Source: JAZKGA01 sp040386235
GTDB lineage: Bacteria; Pseudomonadota; Alphaproteobacteria; Micavibrionales; Micavibrionaceae
Length of the DNA stretch: 36,727 nt
Assembly (NCBI GenBank): GCA_040386235.1
Contig: JAZKGA010000005.1
Span: 1 to 36,727 of the forward strand
Reading direction: 5' to 3'
This document shows, piece after piece, positions 8,285-15,641 of the stretch (its first letter is position 1; each line of letters starts with the position of its first letter). The translations under genes and the position numbers were made by a program. The notes beneath the pieces were generated by a model that was given only the letters and a program-made list of their open reading frames with translations, ran no database searches and had not been told where the DNA came from.

Positions 8285-8877
8285 TTCCGGCGGATTAATT
8301 TGGCCAAAGAAGATTCATCAGATGACGCTGAAATCTGATAAGCGAAGTAGTCTGAAGCCCCTGCGATGGCGGGGAAATCAATATCATTTATGACCAGGTT
8401 TTTGACGTTGTAATAAGTCATCAGCTGACAGGTCACGGCCAGGGCGCGGTTCCTGCGGTAAAGCAGAATCAAGCGCCTCAGCCACTCTTCAGGATAGTCC
8501 GTTGGGACCAGGCTGGTGGCCACGGCCTGGTCCCTGTTTCCTTCACGGACGGCATACCCTTGAATCTTGATTTTCCAGTCCTGAGCGCCTATCATTTCCT
8601 TCACCGTGTAGTCACCACCGGCCACCACCGTTTCCACGATGTTTTTGGCACTGGTCACGGAAATCAGCGGTTCATTGGGCAATAAGATTTCATCCAGTTG
8701 CATGGCGAAAAAACGGGGCGTCTTCAGGTCGGAAGAGGCTGGCAACTGGAATTCCCCTTTGAAGGTGTTTCCGTCCACCAGGGACGGCGCGGCGGGGAAA
8801 GGAAGGTTGGTGGCCAGTGACCCGAGTTGAAAGCGGTTCACGCTGAAGCCTGGACGGTTTGCGGGTTTGTCTATCAT
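8281..8877 (-). CDS. DUF6046-like tail protein
   Basis: 198 aa. It resembles the DUF6046 family known from Bacteroidota prophages: an IGAQDWKIKIQGYAVRE motif, then YPEEWLRRLILLYRRNRALAVTCQLM, then a final NLVINDIDFPAIAG and SDESSLAKLI. In gene order it takes the Mu gp43 place between tape measure and hub, so a distal tail or hub-adaptor role is likely. The family function has not been established as far as I know. The assignment is from memory of the motif. Confidence 0.6.
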   Translation of the reverse strand: MIDKPANRPGFSVNRFQLGSLATNLPFPAAPSLVDGNTFKGEFQLPASSDLKTPRFFAMQLDEILLPNEPLISVTSAKNIVETVVAGGDYTVKEMIGAQDWKIKIQGYAVREGNRDQAVATSLVPTDYPEEWLRRLILLYRRNRALAVTCQLMTYYNVKNLVINDIDFPAIAGASDYFAYQISASSDESSLAKLIRRK

Positions 8878-10829
8878 GCGCCTGTGCCTTGTGAAACGCC
8901 GTTCACTACTCGGGTCAAAGCCTCTTCCAGATTCTTCACCACATCATTGGCCCCGTCCTTCACGTTCGTGGTGTAGATGTTGATGGCGTCCTGGAATTTG
9001 CCGATGGAAATATTTATTGTTGTTGGCTTGCTTCCGCCCCCGGCCACTTTGTCCGTGGCGGCCTTCACCTTGTTATTGGCCCCGCCACCGATGGCGGCGG
9101 CGTTCATGCCAGCAGCAAAAGGGTCTTCATCCTTCCCGGCCACTATCAGTTTGGAATCAATGGCCACACTGCCCATTTTACCCATCCCGAGGTAAGGCGC
9201 AATGGTGTCCCAAATGGCCTTAAACTTGCCCACCAGGCCATGAACGAAACCCGTGATGCGGTCCCACAGACCACGGAACCACAGTTCAATTCCTGGAAAC
9301 AGTTTGAAGATGCCCTGAACCATTAGGTAAAAAGGATTCATCTGAATCATGAATTTCCCGAGGTTCAAAAGCCACACCTTCAGCGTGTCCCAATGTTTGA
9401 TAATCATGTACACGGCGGTCCCCACGGCCACCAGGCCCAAAATGATTAGCCCGATAGGGTTTGCACTCATGGCCGTATTCAGTGCCCACTGTGCGACTGT
9501 GGCCGAAAACAGGCCACCCGCCCACGAAACCACCGCCAACACACCAGAACCAGCCATCAGCGCGGCATTGCGGGCCATGCTCAGGAAGGACAGCCCCTGG
9601 ACGGAAACGAACTTCCACACGGCCCCAGCTGCGGTCACAAAACCACCACCCAAAAGCTGAAGCAATGGAATGGTCTGCGAAATCATCACGGCCGCCTGGC
9701 CAGCGCCCTGGATGTATGGCAGGTAAGGTTTGGTGGCCTGGAAAAGCGCAATACCCGCATTTTCCCACAGCGCCTTCATGCGGTCCATGCGGGCCGCATA
9801 AGTGTCCATCTGGATTTTGGCCGCATCCACGGCCGCCGTGTTGCCCGTGATGGCTTTTTTGAAGACGCCAATTTGGTCAGCGCCCCGCAGCAGAATCCCC
9901 GCAGCTGCGGCGTTCTCAGTGCCAAACAGTTTAGTCACCAACGCCGTGTCCCCCTGAATTTTCTTCAGTTCGGTCATGCGCTGCTGAAGCGTCAGGGATT
10001 TGTTCCCGAGTACGCCAATGTCAACACCTGCGGCCTTCAGTTCGGCCTGGACATCTTTTGGCAGGAAGCGGCCTTCCCCGAGTTTGCCCAAAACGTTCCG
10101 CAGGGCCGTCCCCGCTTCAGCGCCTTTTTTGCCACCTGCGGCCAGCACCTGGATGGCGGCGTTTGTTTCGTAGAAGCTGACCCGCGCCCCGCTGGCCGCC
10201 ACGCCCGCCACTTGCAAAGCAGCGGCGATTTGTGGCACCTGAGCGGCCCCGGCGTTAGCAGCTGCGGCCATGACGTTGGACGCCACCGTGAACGCCTTAG
10301 CGGTCAAAATCGGGTCTTTCGTATTGACCCCAAATTGTTGCATCGAGGTAGTCAAAGCCGTGGTGGCCCCTACGGCATCCCCACCCATGCTTTTGGACAG
10401 GATGGCCACGCTGGTTCCCATGCTGTCCATTGCGGCCTGGTTCGTGGCCAGCTGCGGCCCGAGTTCTCCCAAAATGTTGGTGGCGCTGGTCACGTATTGC
10501 GTCACGGGGCCGCCGAACGTGTTGGCCATGCCACGGGCGGATTGTCCCATGACTTCCAGCGCCGTCCCCGTGGTCCCCGTCAGCGCGGAAAGGTCCGCCA
10601 AACTGGCTTCAAAGCGGATGCCAGGGGCCACCGCGCCTTCCAGGGTGTTCACAGCGTTCTGGATGCCCTGTGCGGCCTGGTTTGCCACCGCCATAGCCAC
10701 GAAAGTGGATTTGGCCGTGGCCTTCACTTTGTCGAACATGCCGGACATCTTTTCCCCCTTTTGCAAGATGCCTTGCATGGGGCCGGAAACTTTGTCCACC
10801 AGGTTCAGAATCCACTGGTAACCTTTCAT
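8874..10829 (-). CDS. tail tape-measure protein
   Basis: 651 aa, the longest gene of the tail block. The N-terminus (MKGYQWILNLVDKVSGPMQGI) and the Ala/Gly/Met-rich region about 100-330 (for example TTGTALEVMGQSARGMANTF) match TP901-type tape measures. Several hydrophobic segments follow at about 390-500 (GGGFVTAAGAVWKFVSV, GVLAVVSWAGGLF, IGLIILGLVAVGTAVYMII), typical of tape measures that insert in the membrane on DNA delivery. At about 1.5 angstrom per residue the tail would be near 100 nm. It overlaps the DUF6046-like gene by 4 nt. Confidence 0.85.
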   Translation of the reverse strand: MKGYQWILNLVDKVSGPMQGILQKGEKMSGMFDKVKATAKSTFVAMAVANQAAQGIQNAVNTLEGAVAPGIRFEASLADLSALTGTTGTALEVMGQSARGMANTFGGPVTQYVTSATNILGELGPQLATNQAAMDSMGTSVAILSKSMGGDAVGATTALTTSMQQFGVNTKDPILTAKAFTVASNVMAAAANAGAAQVPQIAAALQVAGVAASGARVSFYETNAAIQVLAAGGKKGAEAGTALRNVLGKLGEGRFLPKDVQAELKAAGVDIGVLGNKSLTLQQRMTELKKIQGDTALVTKLFGTENAAAAGILLRGADQIGVFKKAITGNTAAVDAAKIQMDTYAARMDRMKALWENAGIALFQATKPYLPYIQGAGQAAVMISQTIPLLQLLGGGFVTAAGAVWKFVSVQGLSFLSMARNAALMAGSGVLAVVSWAGGLFSATVAQWALNTAMSANPIGLIILGLVAVGTAVYMIIKHWDTLKVWLLNLGKFMIQMNPFYLMVQGIFKLFPGIELWFRGLWDRITGFVHGLVGKFKAIWDTIAPYLGMGKMGSVAIDSKLIVAGKDEDPFAAGMNAAAIGGGANNKVKAATDKVAGGGSKPTTINISIGKFQDAINIYTTNVKDGANDVVKNLEEALTRVVNGVSQGTGA

Positions 10830-10857
10830 AATGGATTTTGAAGAGTGTTTGAAGGGA

Positions 10858-10897
10858 AGAAAAAAAGGGTGGCCGCTCAGTGGCCGCCACCCTTTTC
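10858..10897. terminator. hairpin between tail chaperone T and the tape measure
   Basis: A GGGTGGC...GCCACCC stem flanked by an A-run on the left and T's on the right can act as an intrinsic terminator, strongest leftward (seven U's). It lies between the end of the T reading frame (10898) and the tape-measure ATG (10829). If active it would reduce tape-measure transcription relative to tube and sheath; I see no convincing promoter in the 28 bp after it, so partial read-through is likely. Confidence 0.6.
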
Positions 10898-11092
10898 CTA
10901 CTGTGATTCCTGGCCGCTTTCGGCCTCTTTTTGGCGTAACCAGGTCAAATCAGCGTGATGCTGTGCCCATTCCTGGTCATCCAGTGCGTCCACTTCAGGC
11001 TGTGAAATCTTGAAGTAGTAGCGGATTTGGGCGTCCACTATCCGCAGGAAGCTGGTGGAATCGTTGACCGCAGCTTCCTCAATTAGTTTTTT
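10898..11092 (-). CDS. tail assembly chaperone T extension, made by -1 frameshift
   Basis: This frame has no start codon of its own, but it is open for about 62 codons from the slippery site to a TAG at 10898-10900. It reads LIEEAAVNDSTSFLRIVDAQ, then an acidic, Trp-containing end (DDQEWAQHHADLTWL), ending ESGQESQ. It sits directly before the tape measure, the position of lambda T, P2 E+E' and Mu gp41' extensions. Ribosomes slipping -1 at 11086-11092 would fuse it to the 120-aa upstream protein to give about 182 aa. Such G-T fusions are assembly chaperones that bind the tape measure and are absent from the virion. Confidence 0.8.
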   Translation of the reverse strand, partial: KKLIEEAAVNDSTSFLRIVDAQIRYYFKISQPEVDALDDQEWAQHHADLTWLRQKEAESGQESQ

Positions 11093-11445
11093 AGGGTGGC
11101 CACTTTGCTGGTCACAATGGCGTCCACGTTGGCGGCCAGTGCGAAGTACAATTCAACATCATCGGCCGTTTCCTGAATGAAGTTCAGCTGAGTGTTCTTC
11201 AGGATAGTTTCCTGATAGGCCGTCACGTCCCGAGTTTTGGCCAGGGCCGTATTGGCGGCGCTCACCAGCTGACGGGTGGGCTGTTTGAAATAGACCATAA
11301 GGCCGTCCACTTCAAAGCACTTCACTTTGTTGAAACGCTGTTTCCAATCGGCCACCTGTGCTTCCGTGGGATTGCCATTGGCGTCCGTCATGGTGGTGGT
11401 GGTGTCGAGGGCTTCAGCTGCGGTTTGGTTGTTCAGGTTTTCCAT
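11083..11445 (-). CDS. tail assembly chaperone G-like
   Basis: 120 aa, acidic and helical (TEAQVADWKQRFNKVKCFEV, LVSAANTALAKTRDVTAYQE, QETADDVELYFALAANVD). The size, the place between tube and tape measure, and the slippery sequence at its 3' end identify it as the short tail assembly chaperone (lambda G / Mu gp41 role). No sequence signature of this fast-evolving family is expected. It has its own 123-bp upstream gap with a terminator (11531-11559) and a 14-bp near-palindrome, ACTGTTTGAACAGT (11455-11468), so it may be separately transcribed. Confidence 0.75.
   Translation of the reverse strand: MENLNNQTAAEALDTTTTMTDANGNPTEAQVADWKQRFNKVKCFEVDGLMVYFKQPTRQLVSAANTALAKTRDVTAYQETILKNTQLNFIQETADDVELYFALAANVDAIVTSKVATLKN
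11086..11092 (-). promoter_or_regulatory. slippery heptamer A AAA AAC for -1 frameshifting
   Basis: On the minus strand the last sense codons of the upstream chaperone read ctA AAA AAC followed at once by the TAA stop. A AAA AAC in the zero frame is a classical X XXY YYZ heptamer. Shifting back one base leads into the open T frame (CTA ATT GAG GAA). The stop directly after the slippery site would limit unshifted product. Confidence 0.85.
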
Positions 11446-11569
11446 GATAAAAAGACTGTTTGAACAGTAGTTTGAAAAGCAAAAGGCCGTTTAATGGCCA
11501 AAGAATGAAATAATGATTTGATGACCTTTCAAAGACCGTTCAACATTTGAACGGTCTTTGATTGGGTAA
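11446..11569. promoter_or_regulatory. intergenic control region before the tail chaperone gene
   Basis: The gap holds a perfect terminator (11531-11559), a small GGCC-GTTTAAT-GGCC hairpin (11487-11501 region) and a 14-bp near-palindrome ACTGTTTGAACAGT (11455-11468) just before the chaperone start. I see no good TAnnTTTG element. The palindrome could bind a dimeric regulator of a late promoter; this is inference. Confidence 0.4.
11531..11559. terminator. strong terminator after the tail tube gene
   Basis: A perfect 13-bp inverted repeat AAAGACCGTTCAA / TTGAACGGTCTTT with a 3-nt CAT loop, 11 bp beyond the tube stop. The A/T ends make it usable in both directions. It probably ends the sheath-tube transcript, allowing these abundant proteins to be made in excess over tape measure and baseplate. 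Confidence 0.8.
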
Positions 11570-12007
11570 TTATTGGGCTTGCAATTCGATGAAAGCGGCG
11601 TTGAAAGGAATGGCCACGGTCATGTTCAAATCCCCCTGTTTGGAAGCCTTTTCCCATTCGAGGGTCAGCACCTGACGGATGATGTCTTTGACCATGATAT
11701 TGGCGTCATCCAGGTACATCACAATGATGTCGAAAGGAACCAGGCTGGTGGGCGTTTTGCCTTGCTCCTTAGCAGAGCGGACCAGGGCTTCAAATTCCGA
11801 CTGAAGCAACGTGATGGAGCCGTTTGATTCTTCCTGGCCGTTGGCATAGGCCACGGGCCGTTCACCCACCCCGTAAATGAATTTCCGGTCCCGTTTGGAA
11901 CCGTATTTGATTTCCGTGATGCCGATGACAGGCCGCCCGAGGAAGGTGAACTGGATGTCTGCCCAGCTGTATTCCTTCCCGTTGATGATATACTTCTTTT
12001 CCAGCAT
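11570..12007 (-). CDS. tail tube protein
   Basis: 145 aa, directly after the sheath gene (1-bp gap), as in Mu (L then M) and P2 (FI then FII). The sequence alternates short beta strands (YSWADIQFTFLGRPVIGITEIKYG) and one helix (LLQSEFEALVRSAKEQG), then another beta pair and NMTVAIPFNAAFIELQ, consistent with the tube fold. It would stack as hexameric rings inside the sheath. A strong terminator follows. Confidence 0.7.
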   Translation of the reverse strand: MLEKKYIINGKEYSWADIQFTFLGRPVIGITEIKYGSKRDRKFIYGVGERPVAYANGQEESNGSITLLQSEFEALVRSAKEQGKTPTSLVPFDIIVMYLDDANIMVKDIIRQVLTLEWEKASKQGDLNMTVAIPFNAAFIELQAQ

Positions 12008-12008
12008 C

Positions 12009-13256
12009 TTAGGCGGTTTTGAAAGGGTTGTTGAATTCCACAGTTACTTCCAGCTGCTGAGCGGTGGCGCGGGGAACGATGCGAACCAAAGCCGTGATTT
12101 TAGCAGCTGACAGGACGTTTTGGGCGGGGTCCACCACCACTTCCACGGATGACACGTTTTGGCTCATAGCGTCTTCCAGGGCCACTTTCAGTTCATTCTG
12201 GAAGCGGGCCACTTCGATGGCAGGCAGGAAGCCCGTGGCGGGGTCCACCAGCACGTCTTCCAGGACTTCATCCAGGTAGCTATCCCGAGCAATGCGGGCC
12301 GCCTTTTTGATGGTCCGACTGAGCGAAAGGAAAGCGTAGTCATCCGTCAGCGGCGCACAGGTGGCGTCATTGCTGTAGTAAAAGCCATTGCGGCCCGCAT
12401 GAATCAGCGGGAAGATGTAGCCTTTATTCGTCAGGATGTCCAGGTCACCACCGTCCCCGTCCGTCAGTTCGCTGACCAGCTTTCCACCGGACAGGCTGGC
12501 CGCCGTCATGCCTGACAGCGCCCCCGAGCGGACCCGGCCAATGTTGCGCTGAACCGGCATGAAGGACAGGCGGCCCAACACCTTCCCGACCTGTGCGTAT
12601 TTGGCGGCCACCGTAGCACCTGCGGCCACCAGCTGGTCCGCCCGCAGCTGGTCCCGGCCGATGGCCACGCCCACACTCGGGGAAGCCAGGGTCCGCAGGT
12701 CTGTGGCGTTCGTGGTGGTCCCCGTGAACAGGCGACCTTCCAACACAATGTCCAGCGGGCGGAAGGCGGCGAATTCAGACGCGGCGAAAGCGGAAGCCAG
12801 GGGAATGGCCGTCAGCAGGTCCGCCGTGATGCCAGCCGACCCGGCCACTTCAGCGGCCACCGGATTCATGGCCACCCCGAGCAAACGGATGTCCCCGTTT
12901 TCCTTTTTCAGCAAGTTGACCAGGCTGGTGTTGGTAGCGTGGCCAATGGTGAAGAGGTTGACCAGCGTGGTGGCCGATGGAACCAGCAGCACGTTCAGTT
13001 TGGCACCGTCACCAGCTTCAGCGTAGTAGTCAGCCAGGTGTTCATAAACCAGGGCATTATTGGAGGCGTCCAGGGCTGCGGTGGCCCCGGCCAACTCAGC
13101 ACCCCGCAGGCTGTAGAAGATGGCTTCAGACAGCGCATAACCAACCGGCGCACCGATAACCAGAACGGCCCGGCCGTCAGGGTTTTCAATTTCCCGGTTA
13201 AAATTGCCATTCCCCAAAATGACTTTCGCATTGGGGCGTTTTTGCGTGGTAGGCAT
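12009..13256 (-). CDS. tail sheath protein (DUF2586-like)
   Basis: 415 aa, contractile sheath. Seen: an N-terminal VILGNGNFNREIENPDGRAVLVIGAP, a central domain with LNVLLVPSATTLVNLF, and a C-terminal domain rich in sheath-like pieces (FLSLSRTIKKAARIARDSYLDEVLEDVLVDP broken by turns, VEVVVDPAQNVLSAAKITALVRIVP, LEVTVEFNNPF). The beta-strand-ending C-terminus is the arm that exchanges between subunits. It matches what I know of DUF2586 sheaths of Bacteroidota phages and is somewhat shorter than Mu gpL (495 aa). Contraction drives the tube through the envelope. Confidence 0.8.
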   Translation of the reverse strand: MPTTQKRPNAKVILGNGNFNREIENPDGRAVLVIGAPVGYALSEAIFYSLRGAELAGATAALDASNNALVYEHLADYYAEAGDGAKLNVLLVPSATTLVNLFTIGHATNTSLVNLLKKENGDIRLLGVAMNPVAAEVAGSAGITADLLTAIPLASAFAASEFAAFRPLDIVLEGRLFTGTTTNATDLRTLASPSVGVAIGRDQLRADQLVAAGATVAAKYAQVGKVLGRLSFMPVQRNIGRVRSGALSGMTAASLSGGKLVSELTDGDGGDLDILTNKGYIFPLIHAGRNGFYYSNDATCAPLTDDYAFLSLSRTIKKAARIARDSYLDEVLEDVLVDPATGFLPAIEVARFQNELKVALEDAMSQNVSSVEVVVDPAQNVLSAAKITALVRIVPRATAQQLEVTVEFNNPFKTA

Positions 13257-13948
13257 TATTCAGCGGTTTTGGTGGACGGCTTTGATTTAGTGGCCTTTGC
13301 AGCCGTGGCGGCCTTTTTGGGCGCGGCGGCTACATTGGGCGCTTTGGCCACTTTGGGCGCTTTGGCGGCCTTTTCTTTGGCTACTTTGGGCGCTTTGGCG
13401 GCGGGCTTTTCCTCACCAGCTGCGGGCGCTTCAGCAGCGGCCACGGGGAAGGTGAAGTGGGTGGCGCTGGCCACCAGGTCAGCCAGGGCCGTCAGGGGCG
13501 CGGGCTGATAGTCGAGGCCATCCGTGAACTGAGCGTCCAGGCCCAACACATAGTCCACCGCATCCTGGTCCATCATCAGCACCGGCAAGGGCAAAGCGCC
13601 CGTCAGCATATCGGCCAACACCACGTCCACGGCTTCACCATTCGCCACGCGGGTCAGGTGGGCTTTCAGGAAGGCCACCAGGTCTTCAGGTGCCTGGCTG
13701 GTTTCGGCCAGGCGGTTCACGTTGCCATTCAGCGCCGTGGTGGTCAGGGGGGCCACGCCTTCACGGGTCACCTTCACCACTTCAGCGTCATTGGCCACCG
13801 CATTGGATTGGCAGTAGCCCGCATTTTCAGGCAGGTAAAAAACGCCGTCATGAGTGGACCCCACCAGGTATTCCGCCTGCGGGTTACTTTCAAAATATTC
13901 ACCGGCCAGGTCTTTCATCTGGTCCGGCGTGAAGAGGGGTTTTTTCAT
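13256..13948 (-). CDS. unknown protein with histone-H1-like Lys/Ala/Pro tail
   Basis: 230 aa. Residues 1-165 are a globular, acidic domain (starts MKKPLFTPDQMKDLAGEYFE; contains APEDLVAFLKAHLTRV and MMDQDAVDYVLGL). Residues about 168-230 are low-complexity Ala/Lys/Pro repeats (AAKAPKVAKEKAAKAPKVAK, then PKKAATAAKATKSK), like bacterial histone-H1-type tails, which bind DNA without sequence preference. Its stop overlaps the sheath ATG by one base and its ATG overlaps the spanin stop by 4 nt. It may be a capsid-packaged or DNA-condensing protein, or a head-tail joining protein. I do not know the family. Confidence 0.6.
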   Translation of the reverse strand: MKKPLFTPDQMKDLAGEYFESNPQAEYLVGSTHDGVFYLPENAGYCQSNAVANDAEVVKVTREGVAPLTTTALNGNVNRLAETSQAPEDLVAFLKAHLTRVANGEAVDVVLADMLTGALPLPVLMMDQDAVDYVLGLDAQFTDGLDYQPAPLTALADLVASATHFTFPVAAAEAPAAGEEKPAAKAPKVAKEKAAKAPKVAKAPNVAAAPKKAATAAKATKSKPSTKTAE

Positions 13949-14472
13949 TTGAATTTGAGGTAAAGCCGAACCACCACCAGCACGATGGCCAGGACGGTGA
14001 AGCCGATACAGAATTTGACAAAACGACTGAGCGGCGCGGCCACCGTCACGGTTTCCGTGGTGTGGCTGGTCCGGTTGCGGGTCACTTCCGTGTCCGTCAC
14101 GGGCACCTGAGCAGTCCAGGGCGCTGTGAGTGCCGACACTGTGACCAGGCCGTAAGCATCCAGGGCAAAAGCCAGCTGGCCGTGGGCGCTGTGGCTGTAA
14201 ATGGTCACGGGCTTAAATCGGCCCGTGGCTTCATCCCACTGGATGCTGGTGGTGAGTGTGGAGCTATCACCAGGCACAGCCACCGCCACCAGGCGCTGAA
14301 GCTGTTTGCGGGTGGTGGAATCCGTAACCACCGTTTGAACGCCGTTTGAACGGCTGGCAGCACAGCCCCCGAGGCCCGTAAATGCCAGCAGCGCCACAAA
14401 CATCAGCACCGCCTGAACCACTATCAGTAAGACGCTTTTGGCTAGGATGCGGAGTGTGTGACGCGCTGACAT
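13945..14472 (-). CDS. unimolecular spanin candidate (lipoprotein with C-terminal TM)
   Basis: The frame opens further upstream, but the ATG at 14472 overlaps the endolysin stop (TAATG) and gives a clean 175-aa protein. The start is a lipoprotein signal: basic MSARHTLRILAK, a hydrophobic stretch, then the lipobox LGGC. The middle is polar and beta-rich, with no long coiled coil. A second hydrophobic segment sits at the C-terminus (FCIGFTVLAIVLVVVRLYL) followed by a short basic end. An outer-membrane lipid anchor plus an inner-membrane C-terminal anchor in one protein is the plan of T1 gp11-type u-spanins, which fuse the two membranes at lysis. Its place next to the endolysin supports this. 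Confidence 0.7.
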   Translation of the reverse strand: MSARHTLRILAKSVLLIVVQAVLMFVALLAFTGLGGCAASRSNGVQTVVTDSTTRKQLQRLVAVAVPGDSSTLTTSIQWDEATGRFKPVTIYSHSAHGQLAFALDAYGLVTVSALTAPWTAQVPVTDTEVTRNRTSHTTETVTVAAPLSRFVKFCIGFTVLAIVLVVVRLYLKFK

Positions 14473-15017
14473 TATTTTGGAATCCAGGTACTGACTAATG
14501 AGATTTGAGAGCGAAGGCGGCGCATTTTTCGGACGCCATCCCCTTCCCGGTTGACGCCCGAGCCGCCACCCGTATTCCCTTCCACCGTGATGACCCATGA
14601 ATCCGTCCACAGGTCCACAAATCCGACGTGACCAATGCGGCTTCCGTAGATGAAGCCCACACAATCCCCCGGCTTTGGCTTTTTATACACGGCCTGGCCG
14701 CGCCTGTAAATCACTTTCGAGGCGGGGAACCAGTTGCGGGCGGCCCCGGCACCGGCTGGACACTTCAGGCCCAGCTGACGGAAACACCAGCAGACGAAAG
14801 CGCCACACCAGGGCTGACCTTCCACGTTGCCCGAACTGGCCAGGTACTGTTTGATTTTTGGCCCCCGATTGAAGCCAGTTTCATGAACGCCCACCTGGCT
14901 GGTGTAAACCACCATGAGGCGGGCGCGGATGCTGTCTTCTGTGCCTAGTGCGTTAGCTGTGTAACTAAGAAAACAAAGACAGATAGCACCCAAAGCGATG
15001 CGATAATTTTTTGCCAT
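14472..15017 (-). CDS. CHAP-type endolysin with signal peptide
   Basis: 181 aa from the ATG at 15017 (MAKNYRIALGAICLCFL...), chosen because the upstream part of the open frame is out of keeping with the rest and overlaps the membrane gene. The N-terminus is a Sec signal (hydrophobic core GAICLCFLSYTANALG). A CHAP/NlpC-like peptidoglycan amidase domain follows: catalytic Cys in EGQPWCGAFVCWCF (about residue 72), then the KPGDCVGF motif, His in RIGHVGFVD (about 130), and the polar residue in VEGNTGGG. It cuts peptidoglycan peptides in the periplasm. Being exported, it may not need a classical large-hole holin for release. Confidence 0.8.
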   Translation of the reverse strand: MAKNYRIALGAICLCFLSYTANALGTEDSIRARLMVVYTSQVGVHETGFNRGPKIKQYLASSGNVEGQPWCGAFVCWCFRQLGLKCPAGAGAARNWFPASKVIYRRGQAVYKKPKPGDCVGFIYGSRIGHVGFVDLWTDSWVITVEGNTGGGSGVNREGDGVRKMRRLRSQISLVSTWIPK

Positions 15018-15454
15018 GCTGTGAGTCTGTAAAAGGCCCACACGAACCGGCGGCCATAGAGGAAGCGGCCCACGGGAGCCACGTATTTTTTGACCAGCAG
15101 GCGGGTGAAACAGTACACAGCCACGGCCCGAATGATGGCCAGCAGGATGGTCTGAAAGACGCCTATATCCATCAGCGCGGGGCCATCGGGACCGTCCCCG
15201 CCTATCTGTTTGGCCAGGGGACCATAAGCGCCCCAAGCGGCCAAACCGATGATGACAATGACCGCGCCGCTGTGCTTCAGGAAGAGGCACCGCGCCCACA
15301 CGCGGGCTTTGATGACAGCCAGCCGGATGCGGGCTTTGAGGTAGGCCAGGGAGCCGGGCCGGAAGTTATCCAGCGTCAGAAGAGCGGTTCCGAACACCAC
15401 GGCCAGCATCAGCAGCCGCAGCACGAAAAACAGAGGGTGGGCTAGTAATTCCAT
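14945..15454 (-). CDS. four-TM membrane protein of the lysis cassette
   Basis: Start taken at 15454 (MELLAHPLFF), which overlaps the upstream small gene by 13 nt and has a purine-rich AAAGG just before it; 169 aa. Four hydrophobic segments: LFFVLRLLMLAVVFGTALLTL, SGAVIVIIGLAAWGAYG, TILLAIIRAVAVYCF and IIASLWVLSVFVFLVTQL, with basic loops between. The C-terminus overlaps the endolysin signal-peptide coding region by 73 nt. It could be a holin or pinholin, or an accessory membrane protein. The family is not recognised. Confidence 0.6.
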   Translation of the reverse strand: MELLAHPLFFVLRLLMLAVVFGTALLTLDNFRPGSLAYLKARIRLAVIKARVWARCLFLKHSGAVIVIIGLAAWGAYGPLAKQIGGDGPDGPALMDIGVFQTILLAIIRAVAVYCFTRLLVKKYVAPVGRFLYGRRFVWAFYRLTAWQKIIASLWVLSVFVFLVTQLTH

Positions 15455-15630
15455 CCTTTCTTTTTGTAGATTCTTCGCAGGGCCAGCTGAGTAAAGAAAC
15501 CCACGGTGGCCCCCACACATCCGTAAAAGCACGTCACCAGCAGACCTTCCAGGCTAATGGCCCCGAGTTGTGCGACTGCTAAGAGGGAGCCGAAAAGGCC
15601 ACCGTAGATTCCAGTATTATCAGCGGACAT
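15442..15630 (-). CDS. small two-TM protein, holin candidate
   Basis: 62 aa with two hydrophobic helices (GGLFGSLLAVAQLGAISLEGL and LVTCFYGCVGATVGFF) separated by a short turn, and a basic end (LRRIYKKKGWNY). This is the plan of class II holins. It is the first gene of the lysis group, 11 bp after the capsid gene, and overlaps the four-TM gene by 13 nt. Which of the two membrane proteins makes the hole, and which might be an antiholin, cannot be told. Confidence 0.55.
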   Translation of the reverse strand: MSADNTGIYGGLFGSLLAVAQLGAISLEGLLVTCFYGCVGATVGFFTQLALRRIYKKKGWNY

Positions 15631-15641
15631 CCTACTATGAC

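Noticed and set aside
9873..10841. Long rightward ORF of 322 codons opposite the tape measure
   Set aside because: Composition (His/Gly/Arg-rich) is that of a shadow of the GC-rich tape-measure gene.
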